From positions 1 through 64,000 of the IMG/VR virus record IMGVR_UViG_3300027974_001900: a stretch of DNA of 64,000 bases, one strand, 5' to 3'. Shown here one piece after another: positions 14,774-22,648 of this stretch. The DNA comes from a virus. The position numbers and the translations under genes were made by a program. The notes under the pieces are model-generated. The model did not search any database and was not told the origin of the DNA. It saw only the letters and a program-made list of their open reading frames with translations. Numbering within the stretch: position 1 is the stretch's first letter; every line of letters begins with the position of its first letter.

Positions 14774-17518
14774 TTATTTTTTAGCGTTTTCTTTTTCACT
14801 ATAATCTTGTGGCTTCTTTACATTTGGCTCTTTAGGTTTATTTTTATTTCCTTTTGTTTTTTGTTTATTAGTATTAAGGCCAAAATTAGTTAAAGTCTTT
14901 ATGTCTGTTTTGATTAAAAGATCTATGTATGATGCTGGGTCGTAAGTATCTGCCGGTATATAATCTAATATTTGAGATAATTTTTGTCCCTTATTATCAT
15001 TTTCTGTAGTTGGTTTACCGTTTTTACCGTATCTTCCTCCCGACCAGAACCAATCTCCTGATACAACGCTTTTGTATGAGCCATTTGCATCAATAGAATC
15101 TTTTAGACCCTTTACTTTATAATACCCGACTATGCCTATGTCGTATTCTGATCCGGCTAGTCCAAGTGGAGGAGTTGGAATACAGATTATACTACCATGA
15201 TTAAAGATAGAACTTCCGAAAGTTTCCGCACTTAATGAGTACTGATAAAAGAAATAACTACTATTTTCATCTGTCATAGCCTGCAAAGCAATACCAGATC
15301 TAAGACCTTTAAGATCAATTTGCTGGAAATCAGCGCTCAAAAACATTCCACCGTCTGAGCCGATTATTAAATGAGGTATTCCGTTTTTTGCATCTTCTGC
15401 TTCATTTAATTGCAATTCTCTTGTATTAGAAACAGAAAAATTATTTGCTGTTGTCTCTTTTAAAGTTGAGATATTAAGTTTTGAATAAACAATTAGTGGT
15501 TCACTATTTTTATCATCGTAAAAGTTGTTTCTAATATTTGAAGCAAACTCTGCCATAAATGCAGAGTTTGGGTCTGTATGTTCTAAGAACCATTTTGAAT
15601 TAGTATTATTCCAAGTCTTCTTAATATAGAAAGAAGGATTAAAATCTTGTACTGTTATTCTAGTTGTATTCTGAGGATATGTTTTATTTCTATATAAAAC
15701 TTCTGGTACTAAATCATCTATTAGTTCTTTTACAAAGTGCCCAAAAGATATATCGACAAATCCTTTATTATAAAATTTATTATGCATCCATCTTTGAAAG
15801 TAGTTTAATTCTATCAAAATATTGCCAGCATTAATATTATATGTTTTATCATAAACTCTTGCAGTTAAATTTCCAAATAAGATTGTTGGAACATAAAGCT
15901 GCTCTTGATTAACTTCTTCATTTATCATTTGATAAGCGGCTCTTATGAGCGCTCTAAGTGGAAAGAAAACTATATGTCCACTTCTTTTATCAGAGTTTAT
16001 ATGCTCCCTCGGAGTGTTAAACAATCTGTTTAGGATACCCTCCATTTTATTTTTAACATTTTCTGGGATCGTATCTTTTCTAAAAAAATCATCTAATTTA
16101 TATTCTTTAGATGCTAGATCACAAAACTTAATTTCTCTGCCATCGTCAGGACTTATTAGATTTAAAGATGCGTTTAAAGAATAAGATTTTAACTTATCAT
16201 CTTTTTTAGTATTAAAAGAAATAGAATATAAATCAAAATTATTTTGTAATGTCTTAACAAAGACATCTTTAAAGTAAGGAACAAGTTGTCTCTTTACCAA
16301 AGATAAATTTTTAGAAATTTCGGTTTCTAAGTTACGAAGATTTTCTAATCTTTTCTTTTTTGTCTTTTGAAGATCTTCTATACTATCTTGACCTTTTTTA
16401 ACTTTCTCTGCGTCTTTAATTTGATACAATAAAAGATTTTCTATCTTTTCTTTTGTTTCTTCTAACTTTAATTTATTTTGATTATACTCAGATAGAAGAG
16501 TAACAGCACCGGCAGACTTTGCTTTTAATTCGTTTATTAATTGCTTATTTGAAGAAGAATCTGCTGGAATCGTTATGTTATTATCTGAATCTAAAAATGC
16601 TTCTGCTAAATTTACATAAGTAACAGATATGTCAACTCCGCCCTCTTTGTTAAACTTAAAATTATGAGAGGTCTTTAGTAGTCCAAATTTTTTAACTTCT
16701 CTAGTATTAATGTAATTACAAATTTTTAATGGTATCTGATGCTGGTGTTCTAACCCAGGGTCAACGTAATAACCATATTCCAATTTTAATACTTCTTTTT
16801 TTATTCCTATATTGGAAAACAACTTCATAAATGAGAAGCCATATTTTGGTTCTGGCTCTCCTTCTTTCGTCGGTATTTTTCTAGTTAGAATATTCATATT
16901 ACTAAAAAAATAACTTATAGAAATATTACAATTTTTCTTAGTTCCTAAATTAAACTGAATATCGTTTGTAACATTTTTTATACCACTCCCTTCCATAAAG
17001 GCATTTGGATTGGATAAAATTTTATCTAATTCAAAATATTGAGAGAACGGAAATTCTACGAATTTGAATTGTTCATTTTTATTTTTTGGATTATCTTTCC
17101 ATCCATAATATAATTTTACATAAGGTTGAATAAATGCCATTTGAAACGGTTTAATACCATTCATAAATAAAATGTAATCTTTTAAATCATCTCTATTACC
17201 CGCTGCAAGATGACCGGTAGAAATATTATTTTCTAAAATATCAGAATACTTTCCATTAAGAAAAACAAATTTCTCTTCATTTTTAAATTTGTTTTTATTG
17301 GCATTTAAAAATGCTTCAAATAATTTTTCTTTTTCCAAAATAGTTTTTATTGGTTCTGCTGAATTATCTATTATTTTTGAAAAATCGTTGTACAACAAAG
17401 AATAAGCAACACTTTCTTTGTTTCTCATTATTTGAGGCGTAATAAAATCGTTTAGCCACCCTTCTGGGTTTAGCTCGTTAAAAGGAAAAAATAAATTAAA
17501 CTCTTCTGTGTTTGCCAT
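14774..17518 (-). CDS. Large baseplate/tail hub-like protein (914 aa)
   Basis: Unrecognised at sequence level. The 914-aa protein has an N-terminal part with tail-like beta segments (IQPYVKLYYGW, LEYGYYVDPGLEHQHQIPLKICNYINTREVKKFG split by loops) and a coiled coil at about 340-405 (KLKLEETKEKIENLL, then KKKRLENLRNLETEISK). A central region follows, then a beta-rich C-terminal region (HLIIGSDGGMFLSADF, GLRSGIALQAM, VGYYKVKGL), and a Lys/Asn/Pro-rich tail. It lies between the gp53-like wedge gene and the 417-aa gene, 2 nt from the former, and size and place suit a baseplate hub component (gp27 or gp5 position). No lysozyme motif is visible. Confidence 0.55.
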   Translation of the reverse strand: MANTEEFNLFFPFNELNPEGWLNDFITPQIMRNKESVAYSLLYNDFSKIIDNSAEPIKTILEKEKLFEAFLNANKNKFKNEEKFVFLNGKYSDILENNISTGHLAAGNRDDLKDYILFMNGIKPFQMAFIQPYVKLYYGWKDNPKNKNEQFKFVEFPFSQYFELDKILSNPNAFMEGSGIKNVTNDIQFNLGTKKNCNISISYFFSNMNILTRKIPTKEGEPEPKYGFSFMKLFSNIGIKKEVLKLEYGYYVDPGLEHQHQIPLKICNYINTREVKKFGLLKTSHNFKFNKEGGVDISVTYVNLAEAFLDSDNNITIPADSSSNKQLINELKAKSAGAVTLLSEYNQNKLKLEETKEKIENLLLYQIKDAEKVKKGQDSIEDLQKTKKKRLENLRNLETEISKNLSLVKRQLVPYFKDVFVKTLQNNFDLYSISFNTKKDDKLKSYSLNASLNLISPDDGREIKFCDLASKEYKLDDFFRKDTIPENVKNKMEGILNRLFNTPREHINSDKRSGHIVFFPLRALIRAAYQMINEEVNQEQLYVPTILFGNLTARVYDKTYNINAGNILIELNYFQRWMHNKFYNKGFVDISFGHFVKELIDDLVPEVLYRNKTYPQNTTRITVQDFNPSFYIKKTWNNTNSKWFLEHTDPNSAFMAEFASNIRNNFYDDKNSEPLIVYSKLNISTLKETTANNFSVSNTRELQLNEAEDAKNGIPHLIIGSDGGMFLSADFQQIDLKGLRSGIALQAMTDENSSYFFYQYSLSAETFGSSIFNHGSIICIPTPPLGLAGSEYDIGIVGYYKVKGLKDSIDANGSYKSVVSGDWFWSGGRYGKNGKPTTENDNKGQKLSQILDYIPADTYDPASYIDLLIKTDIKTLTNFGLNTNKQKTKGNKNKPKEPNVKKPQDYSEKENAKK

Positions 17519-17519
17519 T

Positions 17520-17864
17520 TTATAAACCGTATGTTGTTAGTACATAATCTAGTGGTTGCGGTATTTCAATAACGTTACCAAAAGTTAATTCGTTTTCTGT
17601 TCCTATCTTATTATACCATGCTATGACCCACCAATAAGATGGATCTCCATAATAAATATAAGAATATTTATATAATCTAGACCCAAAACCCCAGGTTTCT
17701 GTTTGTACTTTCATGCCTAGTCTTTCTGTTAATGTTGGGTATCTTAAATTCTCTGTGTTATATTGAGCTATACCATTATAAGGAAATCTAGAAGAAAAAA
17801 TTAATTTATAATCATCATCTACATTTCTTATTATTTGCATTTCTTTGTATCTAGATAAAGACAT
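17520..17864 (-). CDS. 53: Baseplate wedge protein, gp53-like with LysM-type C-terminus
   Basis: T4 gp53 joins the baseplate wedges around the hub. The 114 residues have the gp53-type C-terminal pattern: YSYIYYGDPSYWWVIAWYNKI followed closely by GNVIEIPQP, which is the LysM-like fold also seen in gp53. The length is about half of T4 gp53 (196 aa), as in many phage wedge proteins of this class. It starts with MSLSRYKEM and lies 2 nt before the hub-like gene and 14 nt after the tube-cap-like gene, all in the tail transcript. Confidence 0.75.
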   Translation of the reverse strand: MSLSRYKEMQIIRNVDDDYKLIFSSRFPYNGIAQYNTENLRYPTLTERLGMKVQTETWGFGSRLYKYSYIYYGDPSYWWVIAWYNKIGTENELTFGNVIEIPQPLDYVLTTYGL

Positions 17865-17878
17865 TTTTTAAACTCCAA

Positions 17879-18676
17879 TTAACCAAATAGTTTTTTTTCT
17901 GCTTCTTTGATTCTATCTTGTTGATTTTTTGCAGTTGTGCTAGGTTTCGTGCTATCATTAAAAGAAACACCTGGAAAAACCATTTTTCCTTCTTGAAAAG
18001 GTGCTTCATCTTTTCCGACTAAAACAAATCCTGGTGTAAACTCATGTAATACATCCATGTTTAAACTTAGTGAATATTTCTTTGCATAAATTTCCTGTCC
18101 TGGCCATTCTGTAAAAACTCCACTGGCGAGGTCGTTGCTTATTGATAAACCTCCTTTTAAAATTCCAAGAAGACCACTATATTCATCTAGTGGATTACAT
18201 ATAATATTACCAAATTTAATACGTATTAAAGGTGGTTTTCTTATGATAAGTCTTGAATTAGAGCCAGAAGCTTTTTCAAAAGTAGGATACATGTTTTTTG
18301 CCATTATATCTAATTTTTTTCTTATTTCTCTGGCATCATTAATACTATTTGCTGGTATGTTAAATGCAACCTTTATTGATCTTGTTGTTTTTGAATAGAT
18401 TGGAATAGGATCCATTCTACCAAACACACTACCAGCATCAGAATAAGTTGGCGTAAATGTATCAGTTATTGCTTCGCTAATGTATGCTGGGAACATTACT
18501 CTATTATAATTTTTATTTTTAATAGTTGGAAATTCAATAAACAAATTGTACATAGGATACTGCACTTTTAATGCAGTTTCTGAGAAGAACGAAGTCTTTG
18601 ATCTTGGGTCTTCATTAACTAACTGTATCATGTCAGCTGGTTTAAGACCTAATTTATCTTTTATATCGTTTGCCAT
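17879..18676 (-). CDS. Tail-tube terminator / baseplate cap-like protein (gp48/gp54 type)
   Basis: The 265 residues resemble proteins that cap the baseplate end of the tail tube. Visible traits are YNLFIEFPTI, GRMDPIPIYSKTTRSIKVAFN, a helix NDAREIRKKLDIMAKNMYP, and PPLIRIKFGNIICNPL, a combination common in myophage tube-baseplate connectors. The C-terminus is charged and Lys-rich. It follows the tape measure gene by 12 nt and precedes the gp53-like gene, which is where T4-like phages keep gp48 and gp54. The family call is from pattern and place, and I cannot tell gp48 from gp54. Confidence 0.5.
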   Translation of the reverse strand: MANDIKDKLGLKPADMIQLVNEDPRSKTSFFSETALKVQYPMYNLFIEFPTIKNKNYNRVMFPAYISEAITDTFTPTYSDAGSVFGRMDPIPIYSKTTRSIKVAFNIPANSINDAREIRKKLDIMAKNMYPTFEKASGSNSRLIIRKPPLIRIKFGNIICNPLDEYSGLLGILKGGLSISNDLASGVFTEWPGQEIYAKKYSLSLNMDVLHEFTPGFVLVGKDEAPFQEGKMVFPGVSFNDSTKPSTTAKNQQDRIKEAEKKLFG

Positions 18677-18688
18677 CTTTTTTCTCCA

Positions 18689-20305
18689 CTACACTTGTGC
18701 GATTAAATTACTTACGCCAACTTGTCTACCCTCTTTGTCAATTAGTCTAACATTGATAGAAACTTCTTTTGGTTTTTCATTTGATCTAGCAGTTGCCATA
18801 CCTTTTATTACCCCATCTTCAGCAGCTTTAGCGTGTCTTTTGCTATCTTCTTCTCTTCTAGTTTTATCAATTTGCTGAAGTTTCTCTGCATGTTTATTTA
18901 AATTTTCTTGATATTTATCTGAATCTAGAGTAGTTAAATTTTTCTTGAAAGTAGCAGCTACCGAATCAACTGCTGGAACTAAACCGCGATTAAGCGCTGT
19001 TTGAAATTGTTCAAACCCACCTTGTTTGGTAAATGCCTTTGTTGTTAAATCAATTGCAGAAGCAAAGCTGGTCAACATGCCAGGAACATCTCCTGTTTTT
19101 AATAATTTTGAAAAGCCTTTATCTACTTCTCCAGCCACAAGTCTACTTGTTTCTACTATCATAGATTTTTGATTTGCCTGAAATTTTTCTAGAGCAAAAG
19201 TTAAAGGACCAATATATAAATTTTCTTTTTTAATTTCATCTACCTCTGCTTGAGAAGTGACAGCCATAGCCATTCTCTTCTTCTCTTCTGCGGGTATCTC
19301 GGGACCAATACCGGTAACAGTTGGTGTTCTTATTATTGATTGTAAATCTTTAGATAAATCATTGTTTTTATTTAGAAGACCAGTTATGGTATTTATATCT
19401 AAACCAGTTTGTTTTGTTAATTCTTTTAGTACGCTTCTTCTCGCATTAGGATCTGTCATCTGAGCATTAAACTGCTCTGAGATACTGCTAATTGATTGTA
19501 AAAGCATCTGCGCTTTTTCTTCTTCGCTGGCACTTGCCATTGCTAATGTATCAAGGCTTCCACCGAAATAAGATAGAACTCTGTTAATTTGTCCGCCCGA
19601 TGAGAAAGCTTCGTCGATATCATCAAACTTTGAAATACTACCAACAAGAGCACTTACAGAAGATCCAGCTCTTCTAGCTAAAAGCTCTAATGTAGTAAAA
19701 GATTTTATAGCAGCGTCAGAACTTATGGCAGTAACAAATCTTTCTGAGTAGGTTCCAAATTCGCGTAGTGTATTTGAAAATGGTTGTCCTGTTTCTTTAG
19801 AAAATTTCAATAAAGTATCAGAAAATTTAACTACACCACCAATATTATTAAAAACTGAATTGGTTAATTTATTTGCCAAATCAATCGTTTCTCTTTGTCC
19901 TACTCCAAATTTTTCATTTACAGTTACTAACTTTTGTAACGTCTCTCTTTCTTCTTCAAAATTTTGTCTGGTTTTGGCAGAAGAAAATGTCGCTTTAGAA
20001 TAACTTTCTGCGATTGCAACGTTTGCTTCTACAACCTTTTTATATGAAACGCCGTATTCATTTAAAGCATATGTTTGTTTTCTTATTTGCTCTGCAAATT
20101 CAGATGTAGCACCTGAGGCTTTGGTTAATTGAATTCTATAGGACTCAACGGTATCAACATTTTTTGCTACCGCATTATAAACCCCTTGCGCACCAGACGA
20201 TAAATCTTTAAATAAAGTAACTGCTTCGGAAGCCCCTGGTATAATTCTTCCAAGTGCATTTCCTAAAGCAGTTACTTCTGCAGATAAACTAGTTTCTACT
20301 GCCAT
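18689..20305 (-). CDS. Tape measure-like protein (538 aa)
   Basis: The chain is a long, Ala/Ser-rich, mostly helical protein of low complexity (NALGRIIPGASEAVTLFKDL, KTRQNFEEERETLQKL, KYQENLNKHAEKLQQIDKTRR with short helices between), with no enzyme motif. T4 gp29 (590 aa) is similar in size and composition, sets tail length and is threaded through the tube. The C-terminus ends in a short beta segment (VSINVRLIDKEGRQVGV). Its place after the gp26-like and 69-aa genes and before the tube-cap-like gene fits tape measure. Confidence 0.65.
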   Translation of the reverse strand: MAVETSLSAEVTALGNALGRIIPGASEAVTLFKDLSSGAQGVYNAVAKNVDTVESYRIQLTKASGATSEFAEQIRKQTYALNEYGVSYKKVVEANVAIAESYSKATFSSAKTRQNFEEERETLQKLVTVNEKFGVGQRETIDLANKLTNSVFNNIGGVVKFSDTLLKFSKETGQPFSNTLREFGTYSERFVTAISSDAAIKSFTTLELLARRAGSSVSALVGSISKFDDIDEAFSSGGQINRVLSYFGGSLDTLAMASASEEEKAQMLLQSISSISEQFNAQMTDPNARRSVLKELTKQTGLDINTITGLLNKNNDLSKDLQSIIRTPTVTGIGPEIPAEEKKRMAMAVTSQAEVDEIKKENLYIGPLTFALEKFQANQKSMIVETSRLVAGEVDKGFSKLLKTGDVPGMLTSFASAIDLTTKAFTKQGGFEQFQTALNRGLVPAVDSVAATFKKNLTTLDSDKYQENLNKHAEKLQQIDKTRREEDSKRHAKAAEDGVIKGMATARSNEKPKEVSINVRLIDKEGRQVGVSNLIAQV

Positions 20306-20316
20306 TCATTAATACC

Positions 20317-20526
20317 TCATTCATTAACTACTTCGTTTTCAGATTTTTTCTTATCCATCCACTTATCAAAAAACCAGTTTCTTAATTTGACAGGAAGAGA
20401 GTAGGCATCAAAAAAAGTCCAATTCATATAATAAGTCATCATAAATATTTGTTCATATGAGTTATTGACAAATTCAGCGCTTAATTTAATAAAATTAAAA
20501 TTTTGGCCAAAAAAAGTCGGTTCCAA
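20317..20526 (-). CDS. 69-aa ORF overlapping the gp26-like gene (tail chaperone extension candidate)
   Basis: Aromatic-rich protein (FFGQNFNFIK, MMTYYMNWTFF, RNWFFDKW) with a charged tail, unrecognised. It has no ATG; the frame opens with a TTG at 20526 that follows a strong SD (AAGGAGG, spacing 8), so it can be started independently. It overlaps the gp26-like gene by 32 nt in the +1 frame, and a run of seven T (20509-20515) lies in the overlap. In many tailed phages the two tail assembly chaperones just before the tape measure are joined by ribosomal frameshifting, so a fused product is an alternative to re-initiation. Confidence 0.55.
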   Translation of the reverse strand: MEPTFFGQNFNFIKLSAEFVNNSYEQIFMMTYYMNWTFFDAYSLPVKLRNWFFDKWMDKKKSENEVVNE

Positions 20527-21313
20527 TGGGAACCCCTCCTTCTAAAATCCTGTCACACTTTAAACAATTATGTGAATAATTAAATGAAATATCTGGCACC
20601 ATTTCCATAAATCTTTTTCTCAAAAATCTCGAATCTGCAATTCCAAGGTTATTAATTATAAAATTATTAATATATGCCGCATCTGATGATCCATCTATTG
20701 AAACAATCATTCTTCTATATCTTGTTATTAATTCCTCTGCTGGAAGATTATTTTTAATTCTCTTCTTTGTTGTTTCCTCTATTACTTTCTCGTCTTCTGA
20801 GTTTAATATCTTTACTTCAACAGAGGCTTTGCTTTTGGGTAAAACGATTAAAATATTGCTACTCTCTAAATATTTTGCAGACTCGTCTTCAACAATTTCT
20901 TTTATTTTAACATTGTCCAATGATTCTTGTATTTGATTTTCTGTTAAACAACTTGGACAAACAACAGAGAAAGAATACTCACTGCCATAAGCACTTTTTC
21001 TAGCAGCCATAAGAATTGCATTCTTATCACCAGGAATTAATGTAGCAGCATCAACTCTTGTATTTATAATTAAACTTTCAATAACTCTATCAAGAGCTAC
21101 GCCTTTTTCATTTAGAGAAGGAGAAATAAGTAAATCTTCTTCTTTGGTTGTCATAAATTTAATTTCTACTGTTTCAGCGTCTTTTAGCGGATGATCATCG
21201 GAATATAATTTTCCTCTTGATGGTAGTTCTACTATTTCTGTAGGAGTTTGATACCCACTAGAAAAATTATTAGGAACAGTTTGTGACTGTCCAAACTTAT
21301 CTGAATTTCTCAT
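20495..21313 (-). CDS. Baseplate hub assembly protein, gp26-like with zinc ribbon
   Basis: The 272 residues resemble the T4-like gp26 group. IVELPSRGKLYSDDHPL near the N-terminus is followed by EIKFMTTKEEDLLISPSL, and GDKNAILMAARKSAYGSEY leads to a zinc ribbon with CPSC (about 119-122) and CLKC (about 254-257). The C-terminus is IGTDFFWPKF, a common ending of this group. These proteins act in hub assembly and may work as tail chaperones. It follows the 242-aa tube paralogue by 10 nt and precedes the tape measure. Its end overlaps the 69-aa ORF in another frame. Confidence 0.65.
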   Translation of the reverse strand: MRNSDKFGQSQTVPNNFSSGYQTPTEIVELPSRGKLYSDDHPLKDAETVEIKFMTTKEEDLLISPSLNEKGVALDRVIESLIINTRVDAATLIPGDKNAILMAARKSAYGSEYSFSVVCPSCLTENQIQESLDNVKIKEIVEDESAKYLESSNILIVLPKSKASVEVKILNSEDEKVIEETTKKRIKNNLPAEELITRYRRMIVSIDGSSDAAYINNFIINNLGIADSRFLRKRFMEMVPDISFNYSHNCLKCDRILEGGVPIGTDFFWPKF

Positions 21314-21323
21314 TTATACCTCT

Positions 21324-22052
21324 TTATTTTGTTTTTGGTTTTAATTTTTTATTTACAGCATCTCTTAAAACGCTATCTAGTTGTGGGAACGTTCCTCTAA
21401 ATTTATCATAAGTTCCACCATAATTATAGTTACCATTTCTTCCAAAATCAACATAATCAAATGTTAAAGTTAAAGTTATTTTATTTATGTCTGATGAAGA
21501 ATATTTTAGACCACTAAATTTTACATTCGTTACCATAGCACCGCTTAATCTCATGCTTTCGTATTTTCTACCATCGGCATCTAAAGTATGAATTACAACA
21601 GAAGATCTTGTGCCCATAGATAATGCATCCGTTAAAGCTTCTTTAGATAAATTAAAAGTATTATTTGTAGAACCTTGATTAATTACTCCAACTCCCCCTA
21701 CGGCTTTTGGTTGTCCAATAAAAGGATTTTTTGGTTCTCTTATACCTGATGGGGTTGTATAAAAATTATTATTTAATAATCGTGACATTACATTTTCCAT
21801 TTGAGTCAAACTAATCTCTGGATCTAACAACTCAATGATTACTAAATCAATTGTATTATCATACTCTACTCTTTTTGGAAAATTAAATTTATATTCCATT
21901 AGCTGAAATGCTTCTGTTTCTATTTTATAACCTGGTCTTGAAACACTTTCTACTAAAGCAAAATCAAGCCCCTCTATCTCCAACATAAATCTGTCAGATA
22001 AAGCGGCTTGAGTTCCATCTTTTAAATGTTCTTTACCAAAAATAGCTGCCAT
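21324..22052 (-). CDS. Tail tube paralogue, gp19-family (242 aa)
   Basis: A second gp19-type protein: RFMLEIEGLDFALVESVSRP, KFNFPKRVEYDNTIDL and VVIHTLDADGRKYESMRLSGA, then VKFSGLKYSSSDINKITLTLTFDYVD, give the tube-fold strand pattern. It shares with the 191-aa tube gene the order of strand, ADG-Y-S and final TLTFDY segment (TITYDW in the other). It is 51 residues longer, with an insert around residues 100-145 and a basic C-terminus. It may form a special ring at one tube end or a minor tube. It lies 6 nt after the 191-aa gene. Confidence 0.65.
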   Translation of the reverse strand: MAAIFGKEHLKDGTQAALSDRFMLEIEGLDFALVESVSRPGYKIETEAFQLMEYKFNFPKRVEYDNTIDLVIIELLDPEISLTQMENVMSRLLNNNFYTTPSGIREPKNPFIGQPKAVGGVGVINQGSTNNTFNLSKEALTDALSMGTRSSVVIHTLDADGRKYESMRLSGAMVTNVKFSGLKYSSSDINKITLTLTFDYVDFGRNGNYNYGGTYDKFRGTFPQLDSVLRDAVNKKLKPKTK

Positions 22053-22058
22053 TTGTTT

Positions 22059-22634
22059 TTACTTCGGATAAGCAGGTACATTACCCTTTGAATCTCTAAG
22101 TTCAGCCCAGTCGTATGTAATACTTACTGTGACATTCATTAAGTCTTCTTTATCATAACCATGATCACCAAATTGTACTTTATTGATAAAACAGTTATTT
22201 AAAACCCAAGATTCATACATAACGCCATCTGCATCAATTCTGTCCAATCTCATTTGCTTAAATGGAAACTTAGCTTTAGAAATTGTTTTTCTAAAGAACT
22301 GTGGATCAGATGAACTTTCATTCCACTGAGATGGATAGACATAGCCAGCTGTTCTAATATAATCTGCAAATTTTTGAGCCATGTTATAATCAATTGTATC
22401 TACGAGAACAACGTCTAGTGAATCATTCCAAGTTGCAGACCCTGGAAACTTGAATGTATGTCCAAGAAATTGATGTTTTGCAGAGTTTGCAATTGTCAAT
22501 TGAGGAACACCGGATGTCTTAACGAAATAGGCAGGAACATCTGCTAAGTTCAAAATAAACCGATGTGCTCTTTTTGGGTCTAGCCCAGATGAGTCTGCTG
22601 CCCAAATTGGAATTGCTGGTGCCTGTTTAGCCAT
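22059..22634 (-). CDS. 19: Major tail tube protein, gp19-like
   Basis: T4 gp19 (163 aa) stacks in hexamers to make the inner tube. The 191 residues follow the same plan: HRFILNLADVPAYFVKTSGVP near the start, FKFPGSATWNDSLDVVLVD, a middle YNMAQKFADYIRTAG helix, then DADGVMYESWVLNNCFINKVQFG and VTVSITYDWAEL. It sits directly after the sheath gene (14 nt), as in T4, and before the 242-aa paralogue. The shared pattern with the neighbour suggests gene duplication. Confidence 0.8.
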   Translation of the reverse strand: MAKQAPAIPIWAADSSGLDPKRAHRFILNLADVPAYFVKTSGVPQLTIANSAKHQFLGHTFKFPGSATWNDSLDVVLVDTIDYNMAQKFADYIRTAGYVYPSQWNESSSDPQFFRKTISKAKFPFKQMRLDRIDADGVMYESWVLNNCFINKVQFGDHGYDKEDLMNVTVSITYDWAELRDSKGNVPAYPK

Positions 22635-22648
22635 AAATTAATCTCCTA

